The notes beneath the pieces were generated by a model. That model saw only the letters and a list, made by a program, of their open reading frames with translations, had not been told where the DNA came from and ran no database searches. Below, piece after piece: positions 22,865 to 34,580 of a stretch of DNA of 64,000 nucleotides. Where the stretch lies: contig JAHLJT010000631.1 in NCBI GenBank assembly GCA_031308135.1, positions 228,060,636 to 228,124,635 on the forward strand, in the 5' to 3' direction. The DNA is from Acheta domesticus. Lineage: Eukaryota > Arthropoda > Insecta > Orthoptera > Gryllidae. Each line of letters begins with the position of its first letter. Position 1 is the first letter of the stretch. The position numbers and the translations under genes were made by a program.

Positions 22865-24530
22865 AACGGATATGTGCTCCGTCAGTAAGCGCGAGCAGGT
22901 ATTTACTTTTCTGTCTAAACAATTTTCTTGGTTAATAAGGCGCCAGTGCTCCGATAAGCCGTCGGAAGTAAATGCTTCTGAATTGAAGCTCTTAGAGTCA
23001 CGGTGCTTAAAAATTTTGAACGTGAATATTGGACGTGTATTTCGGACATTTCATGCAATATAAGGTCATGTTTAGATATCCCGCGAACTGATATCTGTCC
23101 ATAGTGATTACTTTTTCTCGTGATTTGATACTATCTTATGGTCAATCCATGTGTCTGTGCCGACAGTGTGATGAGTGGGATTTAACGGCAGAATCATAAG
23201 GTTCATTTTGCTAAAGAAACGCTTGAAATTCTCAGCAAGTGTTAATGGTGTCAGAATATTGCAATTAAAATCGTCCATCAATATTATGTTTTCATATTTG
23301 CTTGCGCAAGATGCAATTACGTTGCTCATGACCTCAATAGTTCCTGTTTTCGGTGGGCAGAACATTACCGCTAAGGCGCATTTTTGGCTAAAAATTGAGA
23401 CTTCGATGAATAGGTATTCATATGTCTGATTAACTTTGCATGTTGAAGATACGATACATTTAGAAGCAAGATCATCCCGAATATAGATACCGATACCCCT
23501 ACCTCGTGATGCGACACTTGAATTCCTGTCGGTTCATCGAAAACGGTAACCAGGAAGTGAAACAAGAGACGTGTAAGACGTGTAACACCTTCAACCACGT
23601 TTCGATAACAAGGAGTGCATGAAAATGATGTAGTGAAACTAGTTCTCCATACAGAGGCACTGTGCACAATGTGTCCTACAAAAAATTATCGTGAAGGGGG
23701 CTTTAAAATATAATTACAGGGACTGTTGGCGTCTAGCAACGGTTGCGTATCTATTTCTGGTACAGAATAATGAAGTAGGGTTGAATTCTTGTTACCTGTT
23801 AGTGACGTCGTGCCTTGAAAAATGGTGTGTTAAGAAAGAGTGAATATAAGGAAAAGAAGGAAATTGTCTTGGAAGCACCAAGAGTGTGTGTGGCTGTTGT
23901 GAGAGGGGTTGTAGGGGAGGGTGCTCCTACACTAAGCGACTTCAGCTTGCAGCTCGGCCTTTGTCTGCGCGCGGGCACGGCCACTACCTTTTTTAACGAT
24001 GATATTTCCATCTTCCGTCCACACGTTACTCAAGCCGAAGGTAGTAATAGCATCATTCAAGAGGTCCAGGCGGGATTTTGTCAGGTCTTCCCGAATGGTC
24101 ATGCCAAAACTTTTCAACTTTCTCTATTCGCCGAAGACCGTCCAGCGGTTCCTGACAAATTTTACAATCAATGGCCATTTCCCAGGGATCCTTGGTCCTA
24201 ATCTGTGGCATCTATGTATATCGTTGCGATTTAAGTCAACACTTATCTTTTCCGCCACGTCAATCGCCAGCTGGTCTGGATCTTCACTGTCATTTTCCTT
24301 TACTCCAAAGATCCGTAGGGAGTTCCGCCGTATGTACATCTCTAGCTGATCAGTTTTCGCTTCCACTTCTGCCTTAAGATTTTTTATTTCACGGTCACGG
24401 TCTGAAAGTTCCCTGCGACAAATCATTTATCAAATCTGTGTTGAAACGCATACTCTCCTCTACTCTGACTTCCTGGCGACCATTCCGGTGAGAACGGACG
24501 CTAGGAGTCGAGGAAAGCAGGACACCTCCT
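22865..24530 (-). pseudogene. LINE remnant with ORF1 and AP endonuclease
   Basis: Read on the minus strand. ORF1 pieces lie at about 24530-23932. They have a coiled-coil-like REIKNLKAEVEAKTDQLEMY, then IRRNSLRIFGVKE and DIHRCHRLG..PLIVKFV, then MTIREDLTKSRLDLLNDA and NVWTEDGNIIVKK. This is the order of an L1-type ORF1 RNA-binding protein. Endonuclease pieces follow at about 23540-23108, with ILMDDFNCNILT and GTDTWIDHKIV, the conserved GDFN..N and TWID region of AP-type LINE endonucleases. Linker-like sequence (GLSEHWRLINQENCLDRK) extends to about 22870. The reverse transcriptase is missing. Frameshifts and stops make it inactive. It lies inside intron 1 and opposes the host gene. Confidence 0.78.
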
Positions 24531-24709
24531 CTTGCTTACTGTGATTGTTATTTGTGTTATGCAAAGCAATACGGCATTGTTATTCGGTGAAAGATGGAAG
24601 TTGTAGATTCTCAAAGAGGAATGGAGTTTACGAACAAAGCTAGTGTTCTGCAGATGAAAAGGCCTTCCTTAAGTTTTCGTGGCCAAAACGTTTGTAAACC
24701 GTTACGTCA

Positions 24710-24873
24710 TACTTCGATTTATTTAGAGCCGCCCCTGATGTAAATCAGCTGTTAAGGTGCCATCCAGTCGGAAGGTCACACATCAAACGTAACTATAGTG
24801 ACTGTCAACCTTCCGATTGGATGACACTGTACAGCTGATTTACATCAGGGGCGGCTCTAAATAAATCCAAGTA
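24710..24873. mobile_element. Foldback MITE, TACTTCGATTTATT tip
   Basis: The arms are almost perfect inverted repeats: left TACTTCGATTTATTTAGAGC and onward through CGCCCCTGATGTAAATCAGCTGT, with a matching right arm. The inner segments CATCCAGTCGGAAGG and CCTTCCGATTGGATG are also inverted. It is 164 bases long. TA follows the right end, but the left flank is CA. The tip and inner motif resemble the element at 52759. Confidence 0.8.
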
Positions 24874-26007
24874 TATCCCAGGTACGTTTAGGCCCTACTG
24901 TGCCTGGATACTCCACGAGCTGTGCCTGGATAACCAATCTAATATTGCTAAGCGATTATTTTCAAACAAAAAGACTTATTGTTATATTCTTACAACTAAT
25001 AAATTGCACAAGATATTAAATAGTAAGGATTTTTAATAAGGATTTTCGGATTACGCACGCTTCTAACAATCGTGATTTCAAGTACATTTAGCCAAAAGAG
25101 CAAAACATCCAAATAATGTGGCATAAATTCCAAAAAGAGCTTACTTTGCACATTATAATTAAGAACCTCAACTCATCCCATAAACACCTGTAACACATTT
25201 ACGTGGCTATCTTGAAGGCGTCTTATAAATCGTTCAAAACCATCATTCCTTAGAGTTCTAGAGGAAGGATAATTCGTTCACTAATAGTCAGTTATTATAC
25301 GACTAGTTTATGTTGACCTTTTTGGCACAAGTAAGATAATATTACCGAACGTTACGAGCGAATAAACTATTTTTGTATAGTTATTATAATTATTCACAAT
25401 AGTGAAGATAATTTGGAGACATGATATCGGCTCCATGTAATGACGTCATACGTGCTACCTAAACAACAAATTTGTTTACAAATGGTAATTAGCTTGGAAG
25501 TAAAGTTTTATGTTATGGATTCTTGGCCACGAGAAATGTTTGATTCAGCTGTAAAAGCAGAAAATTCATTAATTCCAAAGAAGTCTATCAAACTTTATGA
25601 AAAGGAATATTAAAAGTTTAAGAATTGACTGGATGTAGATAAGCGAATTTTATACACGAAGCTGGTGTCGTTGCACACCGGACGGATCATGCACAAGCGA
25701 GAATAAAGACGGTAATTACTACAATGTTAGTGCAAAAATTATCAAGAAAACAGGCACACTGGAACTGAATACTTCTTCGGGAGTCTCTTTCACTAACAAG
25801 TGAAAAAATTGTAATTCATATGCATTAAAATAGACTAGAAGCTATTTATTTTTATTGTTCGTTATATTTCCAAAAATAAAATAATTTTCCGAAGAGTACA
25901 TAAATAAACTAACTGTAAAAGTAAAATTTTATCAATGATGTTGATTTTCCTACGAGTGCTAGAATATATTTGCATGATGCGTCTGCCTTGATTAAGCACG
26001 GAAGTTA
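24874..26007 (+). other. Intron sequence, nothing recognised
   Basis: AT-rich; no coding motif or clear repeat structure found. Confidence 0.5.
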
Positions 26008-26232
26008 TACTGCGATTTTGCCATAGGTGCCTCTCGGGACTCACGATGGAGTACATCAAGGCATTTCGCGTATTTTTCGGTCGTACCGCTAGATGTCGCA
26101 TGATCGCGACAGTATCAAGTACTGCTTAATCATGCGGCATCTAGCGGCACGGCCGAGAAAAACTCGAAATGCTGTTCATATACTCCATCGTGACGACGGG
26201 CCTTGAGGGGCAGCTATGGAAAAATCGCAGTA
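26008..26232. mobile_element. Foldback MITE, TACTGCGATTTT tip
   Basis: The left end is TACTGCGATTTTGCCATAGG and the right end its near reverse complement. Internal inverted segments such as ACTCACGATGGAGTA and TACTCCATCGTGACG, and CGCTAGATGTCGCATGA and TCATGCGGCATCTAGCG, make the whole 225 bp a foldback. TA flanks both sides (26006-26007 and 26233-26234). Confidence 0.85.
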
Positions 26233-26234
26233 TA

Positions 26235-27671
26235 GACGGTGATTGGGAGTCGTGAATTTACTTAAGTGATGACTCATATTTCGTGAAGAAATAGCAACAA
26301 TGTTTCGTGAAACAATGAACGATTTTGTTAATCGAAAAATGTTGTTTATAAAAGTGGTGTATAAAAAATTAGAAAATGAATGGTTCTCCCAAATACGACG
26401 ATTCTTTTTTTCAGTTCGTTGCAAAAATATAAATTTGCAATGCTGCAACGTTGCAAACATTCTGGATAATTTTATATCAATGAAAGATAATTGTATATTG
26501 CAGCTGGGAAATGATAAATAATAGACATTTTATTTCTGTCTCACAATGAGTGATTAATTCATAAATTTAATTATATCTGAAAACCTTTTGAGTTTTAATA
26601 GTATTAAATATAATAATGTTTACTGATGTTATTATTATTATTATTGTTATTATTATTCCTCTAATTCACGACTAAAGATGGTATGAGACGGTTGAATATA
26701 AAATTTACTTCAGATTCCAATCAGCTTCTTAAGGAGCAGATCCACGGTCTGTCGGTGCCTTTACAATACTTTGCGCAAAATGTGGGCAATTCCAAATAAA
26801 GCAATGTTGTTGTTATTATTATTATTGACCGTTACGGTTACGATTTAAAACTTAATGTGAGTTTTTATGATTTAGCCGAACCAACACTTGGAATCTTCTT
26901 TCAAAGCTACGAATCTTAGAAAGGACAATTGAACACCTCAGTATAATATTGCAGACATTCAACTTAACTTCATTATCTTGACAAATGTACGTTCAGTAAT
27001 ACAAAATATAATTGAGAAACTTGCTTTGCAGCATTACAAAACATAAACAACTTGTTTGCTAATGAGTTAATTACTCTTCAAACTATGTCCCATTGTGAGA
27101 TGTTTCGTAATGAATTTCTCACGAGGTTGCAACATATTTCACATCTCTTATTTGGAATTTTAAGGATTCCCCTTCACATTTTCATGTGCCTAGGGAGATC
27201 TCGGACTTTTAAACGAGATGTTTAAATTAACGGAAAGGAATTTGTGTAGAGAAATAGACAATTTTCTCATTCAACGAAATGAATACTCTTGGCAGAACTT
27301 AAAATCAACAATATTATTTGGGTCATTTCAAATTGACTTTGCAATAATACATCAGAAAAAAAGATAGGTAAAACACGGGCAAGGAATGCTCATACTTTGG
27401 ATGCTCAACTCATTAGAGTTTTAAACAATTGACATTTATGTTGTATTCACAGTTGAGATACGGCGAAATATTCTGAGAAAACCCATTAAGAATTGCTCAG
27501 ATATTTGAGTTTCAGTCAAATATTAAACTTAATCGAATGAAAATCAAAATCAATATTAGATGTAGGCTCCCCATCGTAACTGTTTATTGTGGCATAAAGC
27601 TTTTTCGGCCCCAATGCGGCCATCTTCAGTGCTATTAGAGGCGGCTGTGGTCCTCAGTCCAGACAAGACAG
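26235..27671 (+). other. Intron sequence; ATT microsatellites
   Basis: ATT trinucleotide runs lie at about 26625-26660 and 26812-26826. The remainder is AT-rich and featureless. Confidence 0.5.
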
Positions 27672-28381
27672 CTGTACGCAATATTGGACGAAAACTCCTA
27701 AATTTTGAGAAACATTTACATGGCCTTTATGAAAGAACTCAATATGCAGAACAAATTTTATTTGAAGAAAAAATCTGTATCTTCAATTTTGTAGTTGGAG
27801 AAAGACGCCGAAAAAAATTCAAACTTTCAAAATTTTCGAAAATTCAGAGCTGTACGTGGAAATCGGACCTATGCCATGTTAAAAAGTGTATTTTACTCTA
27901 TTCATACAAGAAATTTAAAGAAAAAATTTGGAGCCGTTTTTGAGAAAATGTTGAAAATCCCCGGGGGGCTTCATATAAAGTACCCCCAAATGTTGAAGAA
28001 TCTTTTTCAAAATCTCAAAGCTTCGACTAGAATCAGATCGACCGGGGAATATCCATTTTGGAAGAAATCGTAGGTATGGTTTAGGCGCTAGCAGTGTTCA
28101 CAGACGGACAGACGGACGGACGGACAGACGGACGGATGTTTTCCTTTCAATTAGGTTTTCGGTATCAAGGACCTAGAAAACAGGGTTTCTGGCTACACCA
28201 CGTGTTAGGGGATTGTTTTTTCTTAATTTAGCAACTGGTTTTATCCACTTATTCGTTTTCACGGCCCGGCAATTAATTTTTTTCCGCCGAAAATTGGCCA
28301 TTTTTTCGCGCAGCATTACATAACTTTCCCAATACTACGTATATCACTCCGTGTATACGTACGTATACGGGAAAGTAAAAA
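27672..28381 (-). mobile_element. Helentron-like element, 3'-truncated copy
   Basis: The plus-strand right end CGTATACGGGAAAGTAAAAA is the family's 5' terminus in minus orientation. The sequence from GTACGCAATATTGGACGAAA onward is collinear with 49580-50257. A GACG/GACA microsatellite lies at 28102-28138. The hairpin/CACTAG end is missing on the left. The open frame at 27587-27943 is a by-product. Confidence 0.8.
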
Positions 28382-29169
28382 CGGGTATTTGGATCTACGA
28401 ATCAATGATTAGCCAGGGCACGAATAAGAAATTTTCTCCAAGAAGAGTCGTTCAAAAATCAAAACAACAACACAACAAATCAAGTGGTTAATTTTACAAA
28501 AAGTGCGTAAAGGTAATAAATAACAATAACACATCTATCCTGTGACTATTACATTGGAAGTAGGTCAGACGCTCAAAGCAACTGGGCCAATAAATATAAA
28601 TCATCCACGCACTCACAGAGAGTGGAACAATACACTTCTAGAGAAAGATGCATTCTTACTTGTTTGGGGCACGAACGAATAAAATAGGCGTTTAGGATCT
28701 TTAAACGCAAGCCCATTGGGATATGTAAATGGCTTCCGTCCTTTTGAAAATGGTGAAAAAAGATCGGATGTAAATTTATTTTATTCCTAATACTTCATAC
28801 AATGTATTTATACAAAATACAAAAATTCGATAGTTTTTCAGATTTGGGTGAAAATTTCAGTCCCAGTGTCCATTAATTCAAGATTTTATTTTCTAAATCC
28901 TATGATTTGAACGTTGAAAGTGTGTAAATGGCAAATGAGGGGCGTAGAAAGGAATTATGGTAATTCTGTCTCTGGCAGGGATAAATTAACACTTCTCCCG
29001 CAGGAATATTCAACTTTTTAAGGCATATCCCTAAATCGCACCTCGAAATAGACTTAATGACATTATTGTATATAAATGCGTCTTAACGACATTATTTTTC
29101 CTTAGAGAACTGATTATTTTTCTTCATTTTTTGAAATCTATTTGCTTTCAGGTGTACAAACTGTTTGCA
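28382..29169 (+). other. Intron sequence, nothing recognised
   Basis: AT-rich; no motif-bearing ORF or terminal repeats seen. Confidence 0.5.
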
Positions 29170-30400
29170 AGTAGCTTAAATTCAGTCGACACAGATATTT
29201 TGAATAATTTCTTTAAGAAAGTCATTACTGGCTGAGAATAATTTGGTGAAATTAGCCCAGGGAAGGAATTGACATGGATCAAAAAAGCGTCTGGGATAAG
29301 CATTCTTTTGGGGGGTTTGTTTCCCTAGTTGGAAGTGGGAAGTGGACAGGTGTGGGAATGAAAGGATTTTGTGGTAAAACGTAACGATTGATTGATGTGA
29401 GTTTAGGAAGATATAAAGATCTAGTGATAAAGAAGGTCGTTGGCTAGGAACCATTTTGATTTGATTATGGCCCTTAGGAAACAATTTTGGAAGGTCTAGA
29501 ATCTATGGGTGTGAAATTTGACTGCTGAATCCCAGATTGAACTAGAATTGGTCTAACCATACTCGTAGCTCTGTAGAGGTAGGTACCGGTGTGGATTGAG
29601 GGGAAAATATTGTCGTAAAATGGGAAAAAGCTGGTGAGTTTTTAGTGTGGTTAGGGCATGTATGCAGAGGCGTAGCAAGGGGGGGGGCAGAGGGGGACAT
29701 CTGTCCCCGGGCGCAAGTTCTGGGGGGGCGCAAAATTTCGGAATGTAAAAGATAAAATTCATTCAATTTGTGTAAATTTTAAAAATTGTTGGGTCTAAAA
29801 ATACATATCTAGATCTGTTTTTCAAACATTGTACGTACTTATTAATAAAAACAAATATAATTATTTGAATTAAATTCTTATTTTCTATCCTCCCGCGTAG
29901 AAAAGAGGATCTGGCATGAGTATGGCAGTATGCGGCAGTATGGCATAATTGTGAACCATACTGTTACCATACGTCTGCCATACTAGTGTCATATTTTTAT
30001 CATTCTGTTGCCAGAGTAAAGTATGGCATCAATATGGCACAGTATAGGCACAAGTATGGCAACCGTATGGCTCGCGATTATGAGCCAGCCTTTCGCCATT
30101 CTTATGCCAGATTCTCTTTTCCATGCGGGCTCTTAACAATGCAACTTTTTCCTATTTATGTGTGTGTGTGTGGGGGGGGGGCGAAATTTCGATAACTGCC
30201 CCCGGGCGCTCACTATCCTCGCTACGCCTCAGCATGTATGTGGTGTATGTCGGGTTTCCAGGTCAGGTAACGATCAAGAAGGGCTAGATATTTCACCGGA
30301 GTATTGGCTGATAACCATGGGATGGGTGTGAAGTTGTATGCTAACGGAGGAAGTAGAGATTCGGACTCGCTTCTACGGGTGGGCCAACAGTCACTACCTA
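29170..30400 (-). pseudogene. Jockey-like LINE remnant split by a hAT MITE
   Basis: On the minus strand, VKYLALLDRYLTWKPDIHH (about 30300-30240) matches the RT block K-Y-L-G-V-x-L-D-x-x-L-T-W-K-P-H-I. The reading is interrupted at HM by the element at 29665-30232. It then resumes with ALTTLKTHQLFPILRQYFPL and the thumb/C-terminal region, which contains FLRAIIKSKWFLANDLL and continues to about 29170. Many stops are present. It is homologous in layout to the LINE at 56750-58700. Confidence 0.7.
29665..30232. mobile_element. hAT-like MITE (CAGAGGCGTAGC ends)
   Basis: The left end CAGAGGCGTAGCAAGGGGG and the right end GCTACGCCTCAG are inverted. A perfect 8-bp duplication CATGTATG lies at 29657-29664 and 30233-30240. 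G-rich subterminal repeats (GGGGGGGGGC, CCCCGGGCGC) occur at both ends. The centre (29915-30070) is packed with TATGGCA/TGCCATA-type heptamers in both orientations. Confidence 0.88.
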
Positions 30401-30787
30401 TTACTGTGAGTTACTTATACAAGTTATTTATTCTCATCCTTATAGTTCAATGTTTCAAATTCCCACTGCATCGACACATATCTGAAGCCTGTGAATAGAC
30501 TATTTAGGACTCTGTACAGTAGATTGTGATGCTCTAAATTTTGCCTCCTCACTTAATGATGGCCTACACGACTTATTGCAGTCCATCATTGGTCCATTTG
30601 CTTCAAAATGTTTGCGTAAATTAAATTCCGCATTCCGTGGCCATGGAACAGTATTGAAATGTTCATTTCACTCTTCAGTTATTAACGCATTTACATTACT
30701 TTAAGAAGGGAACGCTTCGACAACTACCGTTTGGCAACCGCTGGCAGCAACATAACTGCAAAATGCAAATTATATCCATGCACTCAC

Positions 30788-31072
30788 TTTATCAGTGATT
30801 TCGTTTACAGTTAGCTCATTTGTAAATAGCTTCATCACCTTCTCTTGCAATGTCATCACTCTGCGTGATTGGTTTCCCGACCTGTCAACGTGGCCCCTTC
30901 TTAGAGCAACTCCTCTATAGTACTTAACATATTGAAAACCACGAAGAATTAATTGCGAGGGAAAGGGTATCTGAAGCGCGCTAGTAATCCTTCTAAAAAT
31001 GTGAAACTCGCTCTGCACGGCGGCGAGAAGTGCAACCAGTAAGTTGCAAACTGGTTTCACGGCATTTGCCAT
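30788..31072 (-). CDS. Possible first coding exon of an unidentified gene
   Basis: On the minus strand an ATG at 31072 in a GGAGAATGGC context opens 95 codons without a stop. They run to AAA at 30788-30790, followed immediately by GTGAGTG, a near-consensus splice donor in phase 0. The protein starts MANAVKPVCNLLVALLAAVQ and is basic in the middle (RRGHVDRSGNQSRR), ending LTVNEITDK. The hydrophobic, then Arg-rich start could be a mitochondrial targeting sequence. I do not recognise the family. Unread-through it would stop six codons later, giving 100 residues. It lies inside intron 1 of the takeout-like gene in opposite orientation. It may equally be a chance frame. Confidence 0.3.
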
Positions 31073-33237
31073 TCTCCTGATTATGTAAACATTGTTTGCC
31101 TCGGGGAGAGACGGCCTGTACTTTCATTTTAGATGACTCCCGTGAGGTCCCACGTTAACTACTCCTACAATTACGTCTTCCGTTGAAACAAAAACTAGAC
31201 TCTACACCTTCAATGAAAGAAAGCAAACTGCTCAAGGATAATAATGCTGCCTTTCTGAAGGCTGTTTGATTATCTTTACAAACTACGTTTAAGATGGATA
31301 CTTGTTTAAGATACTGATGTTTACTGTGAGGGACTTGAAACCGAATTACTCGTATTGGTCGGATTTTCTACCTACAGCAGATATCTGTCACACTATATTA
31401 ACTTTAGTTTACGACTCTGGAGGATATTTTTATACTTCCACGTTGAAATATTTGTATACATAGGTCATAATAAAAATATTTTTCTACGTAGTACAGTTGC
31501 CTGGGTCATCTATCGCTGGATACTCAGAGTTAATGCGGTGGCGGCTCGTGATATTTTTTCCTGGAAGAGTCAGGTGTAAAAGCGCGAATATCATCTCAGA
31601 ATCAATAAATAATTTAATTAAAGAATTGTCATTTAATCAATCATTTAATTGATATCAGTTAATTAAACAAACCTTTAAATCTATTAAGTTTTCCACAAAA
31701 AGTTTTTATTAAGAGTAGGAATTTTTATTAAGATGTTTAATCAAATAATGGTATGTCAACGGAAACAATAGATTTTTGTAAAAAGGACGCTAAAGCCATA
31801 GCTTATCTTCCGGAATGCTGATAGTTCGAAAGGGGAATATATCGTAAAATTAAGACAAATTGACTTCGAATTGTTATGTCAGTTGTTTTGTCGGCTTGCA
31901 GAGAATCAAAATCAGTTACATCTACGTCTTTCTTCATTTCCTACAAATACACTTTAAACATGGAATCCAGGAGCTCGTTCTGTATCATGTGTGAGTTATT
32001 TCCTATAAACAGAGAAATTGTTTAAATGATCGTCTAAGTCACTATCTAGATGGCCGAGAAACGATAATGTCTAAAAAGTTGACTTGGATTTTTCAATCTT
32101 CAGATTCATCATGCCCTCTGAATGCTAGTTAATGAGTACCACAGAATTTTAAACTCACTCTACCTAAAATGTGTATATTTTTTGCGACTTCTTCATTATG
32201 TTTCTAGATTGAAATTTTGATCCCCGGATCAATCTGTGCTACAATGTTCACAGTTCCAAAAGATTTAAATTTACAAGCATTTTCTAAATGCAACGCACTT
32301 TTTCGTATTTCTTTATCCTTTCCCTCCAATGATTCAGATCCTTACAGCCTACTGTCATCCACAACCCCTCGCCATCAAAAAGTAAACAATAAAGCAAAAT
32401 AAGCTTTGCAGTCAACATGATTTTTTCTGAAACCACGAATTACAGAATGTTCGTTTCTTCTTTCCATCAACTTGTGTAAATGAAAAGTTACTCGGCTCAA
32501 TATCAATTTTTTCTTCAAATATCAGTGAAGGGAATGGAAAACAGTGTAACGAATCCATTGGGTTCATCTTACAGCGCACAAACTTTCACGTGCACTTTCG
32601 AAATGTCGCGCTCAGACAGCCGTTTCTCTGAGAAGGGCCCACAGATGCGTGCTCCTAGAACTGCTAAACTTAGCAAGCAGTGATCGCGCCCAGTACGAAA
32701 GCTGTATATACACCTTGTGATGTACCTATATATAACACCCCTGTACCCCTTGTGAACGGAGCGGAGTTACCGCTTTGGGACCCACGCAAGCCGGGCCCCG
32801 TGAATACTACTAACGCTATCTTTGAGAGCGGCAAGTAACTATGATCCCCAATTCTTTGTCATTGGGACTTGGAATGAGTTCTGGGGACCAATTGTCAATC
32901 TTCACGAATAAAGAATTCCAATAAACTACAATTATCACAAAGAGTGTCTGTAAAAATAAATATTTTTGTGCTTTATTAATCTTGGTGGGGCCCGGCCCCT
33001 GAAACGTGAAGATAATGTAATGGATTGTACCAGCGATATTAAATTTTTAATTTAATTATTACACAATACTTTTTAACTGTATATTTCTCAACAAACTTGC
33101 TTGAACCTTCGTTTATCGTTCTAGAATATTTATTATGCAGATAAGTCCTTCCATAGCTTATTAATGATAATTTACAGTAATGTTGTGTTTATTAGATTAG
33201 TTTTAATTTGGTTGTCAAGTTAATTCTATTTAATGTC
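31073..33237 (+). other. No gene recognised
   Basis: Mostly AT-rich. A GC-richer patch at about 32690-32900 contains TATATATAACACC and, further on, AATAAAGAATTCC. It has the look of a short transcription unit or LTR fragment, but I could not find its partner or borders. Confidence 0.4.
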
Positions 33238-33431
33238 TCTTGTTAAATTTTGAACAACCACAATAATACTTCAAAATCTTCTAATCACAATTTATTAATT
33301 CATGTTAAATTTTCAATTGTACCTGATGGGGGGGACAAAACAGTCTTCGAAACGTTGTATAACATGAACTAACGAATTTTGATAAGAAGATTTTGGAGTA
33401 TTATTGTGGTTGTCCAAACTTTAACAAGGGT
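33238..33431. mobile_element. Foldback MITE with ~75-bp arms
   Basis: The left arm (CTTGTTAAATTTTGAACAAC, then CACAATAATACTTCAAAATC) and the right arm are reverse complements with a few mismatches, extending inward past TTCATGTTA. The loop holds GACAAAACAGTCTTCGAAAC. No unambiguous target duplication was found. Confidence 0.72.
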
Positions 33432-34049
33432 CCGAACAACAACATTAAATAATATTGCGTTTACGCAACATTGGGATTAGAGGGTATATGGTACGAACAT
33501 GATAGAAAAAATGCAATAGGAATGTAATCGTTGAATAATAGGCATATAACAACTGTTTCATATTTCCATTCCTGATATAATTATTTCATCTTGGAGATAG
33601 TGTCTTATCCTGCATTGTTGCATAATTGTGTAAACAATGCTTCAAGTATAATTATTCATTTTCTACAATTCTGCTTATTTCGGTAATGATAGAAGAAAAT
33701 AAAGGCATCTGTCAACTGCTGAACTTATTTCTGGAGGAAGATGACCTTATTTCTGCAAATACGATTGATGCTGTGCACATTCCTCCTTATGTTGACGAAA
33801 TGACATATTAGGAAAATATAGATGATCTTCTGGAGGAAAAAGAAGAAAAAATTCATTGACTGTAGAAATGTCAAGTCATGGAAAATATATAACACTGCTG
33901 CACTGAATGAAGAAAAGATGTCAGAACTATAATTTTGCTCTTACTTAGGAATGACAGTGAATACACAGGAGACTGAAAAATCCTATTTTGGTCGAACCTC
34001 AAACAATTCTCTACGTAAAGAAATACGTTATTATGATGTAAGGTTACCT
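33432..34049 (+). other. No gene recognised
   Basis: A 62-codon open frame at 33626-33811 has an acidic C-terminal half (CQLLNLFLEEDDLISANTID) that could be a transposase or host-gene fragment. Its neighbourhood is full of stops and I cannot place it. Confidence 0.35.
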
Positions 34050-34580
34050 ACAGAGGTGGCTTAGGGCATAAATTGGTCACTGCAGTGTCTCTGACCGTGA
34101 GGTCCTAGGGTTCGAGTCCCGACAAGGGCAGGATTTTCGGCACCAGCTACTTAGCTGAGTCGAGTTCAGCGGCCGTCCGGAGAAACATTGCGGCCGGCTG
34201 TTCTCATCGGTGATTTTCCTTAGTTTCTCCGATGAATACTAGGCAAATGCCGGAGTAGTGCCCCAACAAACGGGCTACGTATCACGATCCTTCCTTCCTC
34301 ATACTTGTCCTATCCTCACCCGTTACTTGCACAACACGATCACAGTTGCCGGGAGACCTATCGGGGCCTTAGAGCTGGTCCCGACTTAGACGGTGCCCCG
34401 CTAGTGGGGGATATCTGCTTGGGGAAAACACCCGCAAGCCGACAGGTAGGTCGGCGTGGGATCTCGCCATCCAATAGGGGAAAATCACCGCCATCTTTTG
34501 CGCTAAAAAGTGCACTATATTTACGAGGCTATTGAACATAGCAGTTGACGTGCCCAGAATCAGTCAATCAATCAATCATG
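34050..34580 (+). mobile_element. tRNA-derived SINE (family A), most complete copy
   Basis: The head carries an A-box-like GTGGCTTAGGGC and a perfect B box GGGTTCGAGTCCC at about 34108-34120. The body follows (GGATTTTCGGCACCAGCTAC, GGCCGGCTGTTCTC, TCCTTCCTTCCTC, CCCGCTAGTGGGGG). The element ends with an AATC tetranucleotide tail near 34563-34577. At about 530 bases it is long for a tRNA SINE. It is the reference copy for those at 9685, 13027, 13316, 35745 and 38685. Confidence 0.8.

Noticed and set aside
23815..24201. Plus-strand frame of 128 codons
   Set aside because: It is the antisense of the LINE ORF1, whose minus-strand reading has clear conserved motifs.
27587..28073. Frames of 118 and 92 codons
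   Set aside because: They lie in the Helentron-like repeat. Related copies at 49620 and 59800 have the frame broken differently, so there is no coding constraint.
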